From Euphorbia lathyris (Eukaryota > Streptophyta > Magnoliopsida > Malpighiales > Euphorbiaceae), in contig NC_088916.1 in the NCBI RefSeq assembly GCF_963576675.1, positions 3,425,001-3,489,000 on the forward strand: a stretch of 64,000 nucleotides of DNA. Direction: 5' to 3'. How positions within the stretch are numbered: the stretch's first letter is position 1; every line of letters begins with the position of its first letter. The notes under the pieces are model-generated. The model made no database searches. It saw only the letters and a program-made list of their open reading frames with translations, and had not been told where the DNA came from. Of the stretch, positions 53,187 to 64,000 are shown in pieces. The position numbers and the translations under genes were made by a program.

Positions 53187-56100
53187 TTCCTGTTTCTGAT
53201 CTGTGCTGAGGGGCTTTCGGCGCTGCTAGCTGCAAAGGTGCAAGCATGACAAATTCACAGCTCTCAGGTATCACGTAATGCTCCTAAGGTGTCACACCTC
53301 TTCTTCACCGATGATAACTATTTATTCTTCCGGGCTAATGCGAATGAGGCAAAGGAGGTTCAAGCCTGTCTACAATGTTACGAACAGGCATCAGGTCAGT
53401 GTGTCAACTTTCAGAAATCTTCCGTATTTTTTAGTGGCAATACGAAGATTGATGCTAGATCAGTGGTGTGTAATGAACTTGGAGTCTCTAAAGTCAGTGA
53501 CATGGGCTTTTATCTAGGAGCACCGATTGTAGTAGGAAGAAGCAAAATGCAAACATTTGGCTTCTTAAAAGATAGAGCATGGAAATGCATTAATAATTGG
53601 AAAGAGAAATACATGTCACGTGCCGGAAAGGAAGTCCTCATCAAATCTGTGCTTCAATCGATCCCAACCTATCTGATGAGCATCTTCCTTATGCCAAAGG
53701 AATTCTATGATGACTTCAATAAAATGCTGAACAGGTTTTGGTGGAACTCATCAGGATCATCATCTTCTGAGCTTCATTGGAAATCTTGGGAGAACCTATT
53801 GTTGGTCCCGTGTGATTAGTTCCAATGGAGGGGGTTAGGAACTAATATAACTTTTTCGCTTAATTACGCTGACTTAATCAGTTCTTTAAATTACTTAACT
53901 CAGTTTTGATCAGCACGGCCAAGAGATGTAAGGCAGCTTTAGTCGGAGGCTGACTTGAACCGTTTTACTTGTGAGTTGGGAAGTAACACTTAAGGTCAGC
54001 TTCCAACTCAGCACTCTGATTACTCAATGTCAGCTTATACAATTTATATCCTGAGTAATTTAAGCAAACAACACATACATATATATTGAGAGAAAGGGTT
54101 AGAAATTACTCAGCAAGATTTATCCTGGTTCGGCCTCACCGCCTACGTCTAGTCCCCAGAGTCCTTCCGGGCTTTTTCAATCCAATACTGAGCTCTTTAA
54201 AGGTAGAGCACAAACCGTTTACAAGGCAGTTGAATATGCAAGAGTACCGCCTTCTATTCGTCTACTCAACCCCACTAAGCGCTATAACCGAACACTTAGA
54301 TTTTCTCTACCGCTGAGTACTAAAACCGAGTACTCAATACCACTCTCTCAATTTTTACAATTGATACAAATTTGTTCTTTCTAGATGAAGAACACTTTAG
54401 ATGAATACAAATTCAATCTAGCTTTTACACAGAAATAGAAATTTGGTGTAAGATCTTCTTTCTTGTTTGAATGTGCTTTGTATGTATATTCCTTTTCTTT
54501 TTGTAATTCGGCAAAGGATCCAAGTGAAGCACTTGTCCTTTTATAGTGAATTCCTGAAGCCTCAATCATTTGAATCTGGATGTATCCGTTGAATTCAAAC
54601 GGCTCCTTGCGTCATTCACTGGTCAGCATACAGATATAGCAGGCCAATCCTGTCGTCTAAAATTAGCAGGTGTCAGGCTTGTCTTCTTCCGCCAGGTTCG
54701 TCTTCTAGCGCCAGTTTCGTCTTTTAGCCAGCGACCAGTTGACCCATGCGTTTCGAAACTGTCTCCGTGCGTAATTCCAAAGCTTCTGTATTGGTATAGA
54801 CAGTTGTCGGATCTTGTCTTTTTGCAAACGGATCATCCGCGCTGTCCTGAAGAACACTCAGCTTGACTTTAATAGCCGTTGTCTTTCAACCTAGTCTCTG
54901 ACGACACTGACTTGCATTCTACTCAGCTTCCATGGTCAGCTTCGTCTACAAGCTTTAGTTTAGAGGAAGACTTCTCTTCTTTGATACTCAGTTGTGTTTT
55001 ACTTAGTTTCCTTGGCCAGCTTCGTCTTCAACCATTTGTTCTGAAGAAGACTTTTCTTCTGTTATGTTGAGTTCTTTTCTACTCAGCTTCTGTGTCTCAT
55101 GCTGACTTCATTTTGTCGTACTTTTTATTTCTGTTCACTTATAATTATACTCAACATTGAACAAACACATTAGTACAATTAAATCAAAGCACTTAAATTT
55201 AATTGCCCCTTAATCATGGATTAACTTAAATAATTTTGTCAAATCAAAATCATGTGGAAAGGTGTTTCAACACCTATGCTGGCCTAAATCAAGCGGAGGA
55301 CTCAGGTTCAGAAATATCCACTTATTCAACATTGCCTTAATTGCAAAACAAAGTTGGAGGATATTGCAGAATCCGGATTCACTAGTGACTCAAATACTTA
55401 AGGCTCGGTATTTCCCTAACTTTGATTTTTTACAGGCACCTTTGGGTCATAACCCTTCATTTGTGTGGAGGAGCATCCTGGCGGGACGTGAATTGCTTGT
55501 GATGGGTCTCCGAAGGAAAATTGGGAATGGTGAAACCAGCACAATCTGGAGCTCCCCGTGGCTTCTTGATGATTCCCTCCCTCTCCCTACCAGCCCTCTC
55601 AATACCACACTGCCTACTGGTCTGGTGAAGGATCTGCTAAATGAAAATGGCGTTTGGAACATTGATCTCATCAGTAGCATCTTTAATAGAAGGGATGTCC
55701 AATTGATCTGTTCAATTTCGGCATAAAGGAGGCAGCGTGAGGATGACTGGTTCTGGCCTGACGAAAAGTCTGGTAATTACTCAATAAAGAGTGGTTACCT
55801 CAAAGCACTTGGATCCCGCCCTTCTAACACACGTCAAATCTCCCCGTGATTAACTGGAATTTAATCTTGAATTTACAGGTGGCCTCAGAAGTTAAAAACT
55901 GTTTATGGAGGATCTGCAAAGCTGCTTACCGACTATGAGTAACCTGGCATCCCGGCGAAGCTCCCTCCCAAACTGTTGTCCAATATGCAGCGCTTATGGG
56001 GAAGACGATCTTCATGTGTTTATCAGCTGTCCGCGAGCCTACCGAGTGTGGCAAATCTTCTTTCAAGACAATAGGGTATCGACGGTCACGGATCTCATCT

Positions 56101-56750
56101 TCTGGCTTTCAAATTGCATCGGAGGGGCGTCAGGGACGGGAAATGAAGTAGCGATGCTTTGCTGGAGTATTTGGAAAACACGGAACGATAAGGTTTGGAA
56201 TAACAGGGAACAGACACCAAAGGAAATCCACCGCATGGCCTTATCGGAATTGCACGACTGCAGAAAAGCTCAAATCGTCAATCTAAAACACCCCCAGCCA
56301 CAGTCGGTCGTAATCGCAAAATGGAAGAATCCTTCGGAAGGAAGCTATGTGTGCAATATTGACGCAGGTGTGGATGACTAGAATAAATTCAGCTCCTATG
56401 GGTGTCTGCTGAGGGATCATTAGGGTAGATGTTTTGCTGCTAAAATGGGACACCTTGCGGATGTCACGGATCCCCCGTTGGCAGAGGCAATGGTGGTAAG
56501 AGAGGCACTGTCCTGGATTAAGGATTTTAACCTTAGCCATGTGGAGGTCCAATCAGATTGTCTCGTGGTTATTAGTTCCATACATCAGCAAAAACGTCAA
56601 TTATCTTATTTATCGGATGTAGTGAATGATTGTTGTGATTTGTTAAGAGTCTTGAACTCATGTTCAGTCTCCTATGTGAAACGTTCCGCGAATTTAGCAG
56701 CTCATAGCTTAGCTAAGGCTGTTACATCTAGATCTGTTCGTGGTGACTGA
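53187..56750 (+). pseudogene. L1 LINE RT C-terminus, zinc-binding region and RNase H
   Basis: Words in order: LFFTDDNYLFF (RT box, the usual FADD changed to FTDD), CYEQASGQCVNFQKSSVFFSGNT, YLGAPIVVGRSKMQTFGFLKDRAWKCINNWKEK and LMPKEFYDDFNKMLNRFWWNS. After the LTR: WPKSSGGLRFRNIHLFNIALIAKQSWRIL, KIGNGETSTIWSSPWLLD, zf-RVT words NCCPICSAYGEDDLHVFISCPRAYRVWQ, and RNase H words NIDAGVDD, PLAEAMVVREALSWI, VQSDCLVVISS and KRSANLAAHSLAK. Stops near 55726 and 56380 and frame changes make it inactive. Confidence 0.9.
53800..55272 (-). mobile_element. Solo LTR of the SIRE-type Copia family
   Basis: 1473 bp, the inverted counterpart of 5684-7136: it starts TGTTGGTCCCGTGTG and ends GGTGTTTCAACA. Perfect 5-bp duplication CCTAT (53795-53799, 55273-55277). 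Excision rejoins the LINE frame ...WKSWENL|CWPKSSGG. The minus-strand TATA box is near 54533-54545. Confidence 0.96.
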
Positions 56751-56831
56751 GCCTATCCACCACCGATTATTTTTGACATTCTTGTTTCTGATCTTAGTTA
56801 ATAAAGTTTATCTTATTTCACAAAAAAAAAA

Positions 56832-57135
56832 GTGGATTGCTATTCACCGCTCCTCGTTTACTTATTATCGCTCTCCATTTGACGTTTTTGCCCTTTTCAT
56901 TTTTTTCAACCAAAACTTCTCATTCTCTTTCTAATCTTTCCAAAAATCACAAACCCCTACACGAGAATCATGACGTGAAATTACGACAAAGGAAAATGGT
57001 CGATTACTAGAAAATTACTTTTTTTTTAATTAAATTTTAATCGAAAACACGAGTTACGTCTCCGGGTTTGGAGACAGAACTCGTCATCCGCCTACTAGGC
57101 GGATGAATCTCTCGCCGATGTTAAATACGAGTATA
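56832..57135. mobile_element. MITE with GCTAT(AT)ACCG ends, left half (copy 2)
   Basis: GTGGATTGCTATTCACCGC starts right after the LINE poly(A). It then follows copy 1 (GCCCTTTTCATTTTTT, ATCGAAAACACGAGTT) as far as its central region. The right end is not recognisable. Confidence 0.7.
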
Positions 57136-58150
57136 ATTTTTTTCCTAATCACCCATTTTCAGAATTGTCAGATTTACTTTTTTAGAATTTTAATTTTATT
57201 CTGGATAGAGAAATAATTTTTAGTTTTTATTAAAAAAAAATGACAAAATTGTCAAATAAAGGACATGAATATCAATACCCTAAATTATTTTATTATTGCT
57301 TTCTTTACAGAATTATTGTAATCCTTTCTGTACACAAATTGGGTAAATACGTTACCTGTGTACGGAAAATAATAATAACAGGTCTTACACCAAATAAGTC
57401 AAATATATTAAATTTAGTACAGGCCTATCTAATTAATAGTGAAATCGGCCATATAGATTATTTTTTTAATGATTTTTGTGGTACAGTTGTACTTATTTAA
57501 TACTACAGGTAGCTTTATGGAACTTTTTCAATAAAAGAGTGTTGAGTGAATTGGGTGAAACTAAATTAAACTTTAAAAAATTGGGTAAATTATAAAACTA
57601 GATCAAATGGGAGAATCATTTATATATTTAACCCATTTACTTAACCTATTACATATCTAGACTGTTTTTGTGTGACTTTTCCATACTACCCCTAACCTTC
57701 CCATTTCCCCCAACGGGAACGGTCTCTCCCCCCTTCTCCTTGGTTACGCGAAACAGTGGACTCCTCCATTAATGATTCCAAACTTTTGATCTTTCTATCT
57801 TTCTTTAAATTGCACAAAATCTGCATCATTTCTCCAATCACAATGTATTTCTCTTTTTTCTCTCTTCATCTCTTGATTCTGCAACTTCCTAATCCTAAAA
57901 AACGAAGTCATGGTTCTTCATCTTCTTGTTCCTGCTCGTTACTTGGTTTCTTTCTTCTTGTTTACCATCAAAGAAATGGTTATTCTACGTTATTTCCATC
58001 GTTTTTTCCAGTTTATCATATTGTTATTGTCGCTTTTAAGGGTGAAAGGCGCGAAAAATGTAAGTATCTGCTGGTTTTTTCAGTGCTTTTCCATGAAATC
58101 ACTTCGCGTAGTCGATGATTTCGCAAAGATCTACAAAGAGAAAGAGCCTG
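57136..58150. other. Intergenic DNA, no confident gene
   Basis: An open frame at 57756-58118 (+) is Phe/Leu/Ser-rich and resembles nothing I know. It follows a C-rich stretch (57690-57740) and precedes a Ty3 gag remnant, so it may be leader sequence of that element. Confidence 0.4.
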
Positions 58151-58154
58151 AAAC

Positions 58155-59090
58155 GTGTTGATCTACTTCGCGAATCGATTAGTTCGAAATTGAAGAATTT
58201 TTTTCAAAATTGAAGAATTTTTTTACTTTCATAATACCACAACTGATAATCGCCTCAATGGAAGGGGAGAAGTTGGAATGGTATCGGTGAATGAATGATA
58301 ACAATATGTTCCGCGATTGGACAAACCTGTTGAATGAAAAAAATTCGGACCTTCCCAATTCAAAGATTTTCAAGGAAAATTGTACAAGCTAGTACAAAAT
58401 GATGCCTTGTCTGACTAATTGACTCAATTCGAAAAATTAATGAATAAAGTTATTGGAATCATAGAGCCACAACTACTCTCCTACTTTATTTCTAGTTTGA
58501 AACCATATTTACGCTAGGAAGTACATATCGCACAACCTACCACATTACTCGAAGCCATCAATTTGGCTAAGGAGTACGAAGCTCGGGGAATAGAACCTCG
58601 CTTCCATTGACCATAAGGATTTACCAGACCCTAAACCAAACTCTAGATTGTTTTTGTTCTTAACACATATTTCTAATTTAACTAAAGCTGCATCAGCCAT
58701 TACCAACAACGATGATAACACACCTCCTTCCATTTTAAAAAATATCTTATTTGGGAGATGTGTGAACGATGGGAATAAGGTCTCCATGTCAACTACGATG
58801 AATGATACTCACGAAATCATAAATGTAATGGTTGCTCTATGATGAAGATTAGTGACAAACCTGAACCATCAATCCTCGACCCTTTATCACTTCGAAGAAA
58901 CTTCTCAAGATTTTATCCTCACAACAGATATCTCTAGTTTAACATCACTACAAGGTCACAATAATTCACGATCCATCCGGATTCCAGGAACATGTCTTAG
59001 TCAAGGTGTCATTATACTCATCAACAACAGAAGCACTCATAATTTTCTTAAACCCTCCGTAGTGTCACCAGACCAAGTTTAAGCCAGACT
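58155..59090 (+). pseudogene. Ty3-type gag and protease remnant
   Basis: Degenerate words in several frames: RVDLLRESISSKLKNF, MEGEKLEWYR, NMFRDWTNLLN, LTQFEKLMNKVIGI.EPQLLSYFISSLKPYLR and AQPTTLLEAINLAKEYEARG, the order of a plant Ty3 Retrotrans_gag domain. About 58940-59070 reads LQGHNNSRSIRIPGTCLSQGVIILINNRSTHNFLKPSVV, an aspartic protease segment in which the active-site D-x-G has become N-N-R. Stops interrupt at 58417 and elsewhere. No LTR was found around it. Confidence 0.75.
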
Positions 59091-59754
59091 AAAACTCCAT
59101 GTACTGTCAAGAATTTCCCCAAGTATCGACCATCCAACTCCTACTGAATGGATCTATCCACTTTTAGCGTCCCGTCAATATGTCTGCCACTATTCCGTTC
59201 CGAAGAGTCTCCCTATATATAAACCTCGCCCTAAAAGGGACACTCATTTTGGGCTACCTTGGAGCCCATAATGTCCATAGATTTTCCCTCTATGGATACA
59301 TTTGCTCCCTTCATGAAGGACGTATGCCCAACTATCCTAGTTTTTAGTGGACTAGGATGAATCATTTAAGCCAGTACCGACAACTGACTCATGGGGTGGC
59401 AGAGATCCAATGCCATGTGTACTCCTTGTCCCCTATTGTGTTTTTTTATACTAACTTGGCCTCCACCATTAGCGTACATTGATATGTTCTATTCCCCACC
59501 CCACGTCGAAGCCTTCTTGCAGTCTTGCCAATGCTTAACATTGAGTTTTCCTAAAGCCAACTCCTTCCCTACACGTAGTTGCTCTACTATGCTTTCCTAC
59601 TATACAATCTATACTGTTCCATGTTTATGTCAACAACGGAGACGCCTTGGTCTGCTCCACTTACTGTCCAAACGTCAAAATCAATCTGTACGGACTCACA
59701 GGTTGAAGATGATGACAATTATGTTTTTTTTTATTTATTTTTATTTTTGGTTTA
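59091..59754. other. Region after the Ty3 remnant
   Basis: It may continue as decayed pol sequence, but I recognise no motif. Small open frames at 59391-59762 have no family resemblance. Confidence 0.4.
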
Positions 59755-59796
59755 CAAAATGACATCGTTCCACTTAAGTGGAATGACATCATTTTG
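59755..59796. repeat. 42-bp palindrome
   Basis: Arms CAAAATGACATCGTTCCACTT / AAGTGGAATGACATCATTTTG with few mismatches around TTAA. It could be a minimal MITE relic or a cruciform-forming site. Confidence 0.8.
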
Positions 59797-60109
59797 TGAA
59801 TAAGAAATTCACAAAAAATACCTATATTATATGATTATATTCTTTATTTGCAAGTAGGTTTGTTTATGAACGAGAGTACAAAAATTAAAATCCGCAATCC
59901 CTAATAATCTCTCCTAACTTCTTCAATAACGTTCCTAAAGATGAAATCCAAAATCAATCTCTCCGTCGATCTTGATTAGTTTATATCGACCAGTCTCTGA
60001 TCCTTCCTATCTGTCCTTCGTCCTTCTTCGAACGAAGGCTTCTCCTCTCAATTTTGTTTTGTTTGTTGTTCGCTTTTTTTCTTTTTGTATTTCTTAATTG
60101 TAAATGTTT

Positions 60110-61015
60110 CATGATTCGTTTTTAGTTTGTATTTGATTGGTAATTGAAGTTTGTGTACTAATATTTCTTTGGGGAGGGATGAATGGTGATTGAAAATTGA
60201 AATCCAATGGAGGGGATGGATGCTTATTGAAATTCAATTTCTTGAATTCTTCGATTTTCTTTATTTATTTATTTTTTAATTGTTAATGTTTTATGTTTGT
60301 AAGTGTTAATTAAAGTTTCTGTGTAAATTGTATTATTAATAATTGAAATTGGAGGATTATTGAAATTCAAGGATAATAAATAATTGAAATTTTTGTATAA
60401 AATGTGTTGTTGTGAGTGTTAATTGAAGTTGTTGTGTAAATTGTATTATTAATAATTGAAATTGAATGATGATTATTGAAATTCAAGGATGATAATTGAA
60501 TTTTTCATGTAAGTTGTATTGTTGAGAGTGTTAAATGAAGTGGTGTGTAAATTGTATTATTAATAATTGGCTTAATACATCATTTGCCCCCTGAACTTGT
60601 CCAAAATGGTTGATTGGCCCCCTGAGCTTTCAAAGTGTCTCGATAGCCCCCTGAACTTGCATAAAATGTTCAGTTAGTTGATTAATTGATTATATTTTAC
60701 GCAAGTCCAGGGGCTAACTGAACATTTTATGCAAGTTCAGGAGGCTATCGAGATCCTTTGAAAATTCAGGGGTCAATCAACCATTTTGGACAAGTTCAGG
60801 GGGCAAATGATGTATTAAGCCTTAATAATTGAAATTGAAGGATGATTATTGAAATTTAAGCATGATAATTGAAGTTTTTGCGCAAGTTGTGTTGTTGTGA
60901 GTGTTAATTGAAGTTTTTGTATAAATTCTATTATTATTAATTGAAATTCAAGGATGATTATTGAAATTCAAGGATATTAATTGAAGTTTTGGTGTAAGTT
61001 GTGTTATTAATAAAT
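60110..61015. repeat. Degenerate minisatellite interrupted by a MITE
   Basis: Units of roughly 90-110 bp built on TGTAAATTGTATTATTAATAATTGAAATTGAAGGATGATTATTGAAATTCAAGGATGATAATTGAAGTT, seen about five times at 60290-60568 and 60822-61010. No coding. Confidence 0.75.
60569..60821. mobile_element. Mutator-like MITE (GGCTTAATACATCATTTG family), intact copy
   Basis: 253 bp. Perfect 34-bp terminal inverted repeats starting GGCTTAATACATCATTTGCC, and a perfect 9-bp duplication TTAATAATT (60560-60568, 60822-60830), the MULE size. Most of the element is one long foldback. It is the best preserved of the family in the window. Confidence 0.96.
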
Positions 61016-61029
61016 TTTTTTTTATGTAA

Positions 61030-61960
61030 CTTTGATTTTTTTTTAACTCAATTCGGTATATTATTAAAACCCGACATGATTTCATCTTCAAAAATTACGT
61101 TCATCAGCCAATTTTGCAGTTCGACAGAAACGAAATCGCTAGTATTGGAACAGACATGCCTTGCAACTAAATAAGTAGTCCCATTCTCTAAACAAGAAAT
61201 AAATGAAATTTTAAAACTAGGATTAAGTGATAAGAATGACCCTACAATCCTGTATAATGGATCCAAACTCTGAGATATCTGTCAGGGTAGAATCAATAGC
61301 ATCCACAACTAACTTAGCATCCGTCTCAAATTCCACATAGGTAAAATGCTGACTTGCTAACCAAAGCATACAAGTACATACTGCTAACGCTTCAAGCACT
61401 TTCGGCTCCTTGATCCTGAGTATCAAACTGCTGCTACAAAATAAGGACCTTGTTGCGTCCCTAACCACCGCCCTAGCCCGCATTGTCCCTCGTCCAAAAA
61501 AATGGCAGCATCCGAGTTGCACTTAACAGTGCCTTGTCAAGGCGGACTCCACGGCGGAGCTGCTGGTCGCAACACGGGGGCTCTGACCGACGGTCTCTAA
61601 TACACTCGCCAATCCCGGTACTCGTCAAAAACCTTCCACCAAATTAGGTTTGTCGGCTACCATTCTGCTTGCCACAAGACGCGGTTTCGATGTTCCCACA
61701 CCATCTGCAGGCCGCAATAAAGGTGTATCAGCACCTCCGGAACATCAGACGCCAGTTCGTGCAACAGCCACTATCCGAACGACACCTCTCCCGTTTGCGG
61801 GCCTACTATGCCCACCACACGCCAAAGATCTCCTACAAAACATCAGTGAGTAAATAAATGTGATTCTGTTTCGACTTCCTCCACGCACACTGGGCAATCA
61901 AGGGTAACCGGAACCCTCTTGTGAACCAGTTGTGACCGAGTAGGTAAACAACCCGAGCAA
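61030..61960 (-). pseudogene. L1 LINE C-terminal fragment: zinc-binding and RNase H
   Basis: The zf-RVT words WRVCSGCLPTRSQLVHKRVPV and CPVCVEEVETESHLFTH lie at about 61850-61960. RNase H words follow toward lower coordinates: CNSDAAIFF, FGRGTMRARAVVRDATRS, KVLEALAVCTCMLWLAS, ETDAKLVVDAI and a degraded tail VARHVCSNTSDFVSVE ending near 61048. Frameshifts (about 61230-61260 and 61510) and stops occur. No poly(A) or boundary is clear. Confidence 0.78.
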
Positions 61961-64000
61961 ACTCGCCAAATAAATTTGATGTTTTTATTTATGTATTTGT
62001 AAATTACAAATTGTTATTGAATCTTTTTTGTAATTTTTTTATATTATATATATAATTTGCCCCATTAAATAATCTGTTTCTACTCACAACTACATGTTTG
62101 CATAAAATTCCAAGAAACAGAAGAGAACTTCCATGTCCCTCTCACAAAAATTTATGTCCACTTAAATAAAATAATATATTTTATGAGCTAGGAGGACCCA
62201 CATGTTAGAAAGGGACTCAACACTAGCCCTGTCAACATTCGACCTTATCGCTACCCACACTTTCAGAATATGTAATGGTGCAACACACAGTTTAAACAAA
62301 AAACCTCGCATGTATTCCACAAAACATGCAACTATAAACGTTTTTTTTAAAAAAAAATTACCTATTTATTTGCCTACAAAATTAATATATATTTATTTGT
62401 TCTATACTATTAAGTTTTTTTTTTATAATTTATCTGATATTTTTAGTTCGATGTTTGTAATGCACCCTCGAGATGAATCTCTTTCCCAATAAAGCTTTCT
62501 GTGTATATTAGTATGCCAATAGCTTAAGCGATTTGAAATTTTTAAAGATTTAAGACAACTTCAATTGGAGATGCTTTTTATACCATCATCCTAATTTAGT
62601 AAGTCCTTGTGCACTATTCCATGAGCTTGTAATACACCAATTTGAAACATGTGTATAAAAGGAATGAATGTGTTTAAGTAAGTTGGTGTACACTACATAA
62701 TGTTATAATAGATGCAAATTATGTTATTTTTAGAATTTACAACCAACTCATTCTTATCTGTCTTAACTCATTTGTGCATTTAATTGTGGTAGGATGGCCC
62801 GTGAACAGTTGTTATTTTTAGAATTTGTTTCTATGCTTATTTCTAACGAATAAAATGATAAGTGAAAAATAAAGTTTCATTCACTTTGTTGGTGTTTGTT
62901 TCAGTGGTGGAGTCAGAATTTGAGATTTGGGGGGCTAATTTTAGTTACGTAGTTTGTGGTAATTTTTTAAACCCCCCCCCCCTAAATTTTCGTAGTTTTT
63001 ATTGTTGAGTGTAAAAAAATTAAAACTTCTAAACCTAAAATAAGTAGAAATATTTAATATTTTATAAATCCAACATTAATTTCTTAAAAATTACATTTGG
63101 AAAAAAAAAAAAAACTTTAAAAGAGTTGTAGGGAAAAAAATCAATTAGGATAAATAAAAGCGAAAAAATGAGACTCAAGGAGATTTGAACCTATACTTTT
63201 TACAACAAAACAAGCATCTTAACCAACTCAATCATCTCAACATTCTGTTATATCATTTCAAACACGTATTAATATACTAAATTTAGAAAGGGCTATAAAT
63301 TACCAGACATATTTTACTCAAGGGTGGAGTCGGCGGCCGGGGGGGCCGGAGCCCTCCCGAGCTCTGGGCTGGCTTAGCCCCTAATTTGTTTTATCAATTC
63401 AATCATTCTTTTTATTATTTTTTAGTTTTGTATTTACTTCTAACTCCTCTAATCTCATTCCCCAATCCTTCTAAATTTTTTTTTATTCTCTTTCCCCTCT
63501 TACTAACTTGAATTCTACCCTTCTTATAATTTTAATTTTTTTCTCAAAAAATAATTTTTACTAAATTATACTTTTTAATTTTTATTTTCATCATTGTACT
63601 TATTTATTTATAATTTTTTTGTTTCTGTACTAATTTTATTTTTGATCTTTATACTTATTTAATTTTACTTTTTTACTCTGAAAAATAATTTTGACCAATT
63701 TTTTTTCTTTGATTATATTATCCGGTTTTAGTATTTATTTTTAATTATTTTAAAATAATTATTTTATTTTTAAAATAGAACGTTTATACATTTTATTTCA
63801 GTTTCTTTTGTTTGATCATTTTTTGGTTTTAATGGTTAAATTTATTGATTTTAATTATTATATTTTATGTGTATGTATAGAATTTTTTTTTGTTAAAAAC
63901 ACAACTCTGGTTTATTATCTCAATTAGTTCTCAACTTCTAGGGTGGGCAGTTTCTCTCTGCAGGAAAGGAAAAATTGCAGATTTCTCTACTTCTTCCTTT
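61961..64000. other. AT-rich intergenic DNA
   Basis: No gene found. G-rich blocks TGGTGGAGTCAGAATTTGAGATTTGGGGGGCTAA (62905-62940) and GGGTGGAGTCGGCGGCC..CTTAGCCCC (63323-63392) share GGTGGAGTC and may be ends of an unidentified repeat. About 63177-63235 resembles the B-box end of a tRNA-derived sequence (GATTTGAACC..) but does not fold as a tRNA. Confidence 0.45.

Larger units (their letters stand above)
53180..56830 (+). mobile_element. L1-type LINE, 5' truncated, interrupted by a solo SIRE LTR
   Basis: Coding begins abruptly at LFLICAEGLSALL (about 53187), so the endonuclease and most of the RT are missing. It ends in a poly(A) run (56821-56831) directly followed by a MITE copy. The interruption is 53800-55272. 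Confidence 0.88.

Noticed and set aside
57756..58161. Two overlapping open frames as a membrane protein gene
   Set aside because: Phe/Leu-rich translation of pyrimidine-rich DNA, no recognisable domain, and the next segment is a Ty3 gag remnant.
63170..63245. tRNA gene or SINE
   Set aside because: Only a B-box-like GATTTGAACC is visible; no cloverleaf or A box could be made out.

Overview
The window is nuclear DNA from a flowering plant, probably a eudicot. The evidence is GT-AG introns, a phytocyanin gene, an Au-type SINE, plant Copia (SIRE and Tork types), chromoviral and Athila-like Ty3 elements, L1 and RTE LINEs, PIF/Harbinger and many MITEs. I cannot name the species. Most of the window is transposable-element sequence, largely decayed and deeply nested. 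I could build exon models with consistent splice phases for only two host genes.

Layout. 1-17409 is one stack of elements. A Tork-type Copia (10431-17409) carries a PIF/Harbinger transposon in its 5' LTR (right end at 10430). The Harbinger transposase is cut by a SIRE-type Copia (714-7136) that has an env-like second ORF. The SIRE polymerase is in turn cut by an unassigned LTR (1-713). A 1.83 kb solo LTR of that same family splits the Tork gag zinc knuckle (11236-13064), and a 618 bp solo LTR sits in its integrase (14173-14790). 18621-25573 is a terminal-inverted-repeat element interrupted by an Athila-like non-autonomous element (19059-25156, minus strand, tRNA-Asp primer site, no pol). About 26037-32040 is a MULE-type MITE split by a chromovirus (26431-31931).

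32098-42867 is host gene 1 (+): five exons, 263 aa, a thioredoxin-like [2Fe-2S] ferredoxin fold followed by TPR repeats. Its 7.3 kb third intron holds two nearly identical RTE LINEs and an antisense L1 LINE; intron 4 holds an Au SINE and two hAT-like MITEs. 43709-45260 is a giant palindrome whose arms contain an LTR, a primer binding site and the start of a gag. 45844-47266 is host gene 2 (-): a two-exon stellacyanin-type phytocyanin with two MULE MITEs in its intron. 47.5-53.0 kb is a MITE-rich intergenic region. 53180-56830 is an L1 LINE interrupted by a solo SIRE LTR. 58.15-59.1 kb is a Ty3 gag/protease remnant, 60.1-61.0 kb a minisatellite interrupted by a MULE MITE, and 61.03-61.96 kb an L1 fragment. 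The rest is AT-rich with nothing recognised.

The window has no operon-like organisation. The recurring theme is insertions whose target-site duplications can be read directly, which fixes the order of many events. The least ordinary items are the LTR/gag palindrome, the hairpin array that differs between the two LTRs of the Athila-like element, the SIRE-wide enrichment of GCTGA(C/G), and a chromoviral LTR promoter lying directly upstream of host gene 1.
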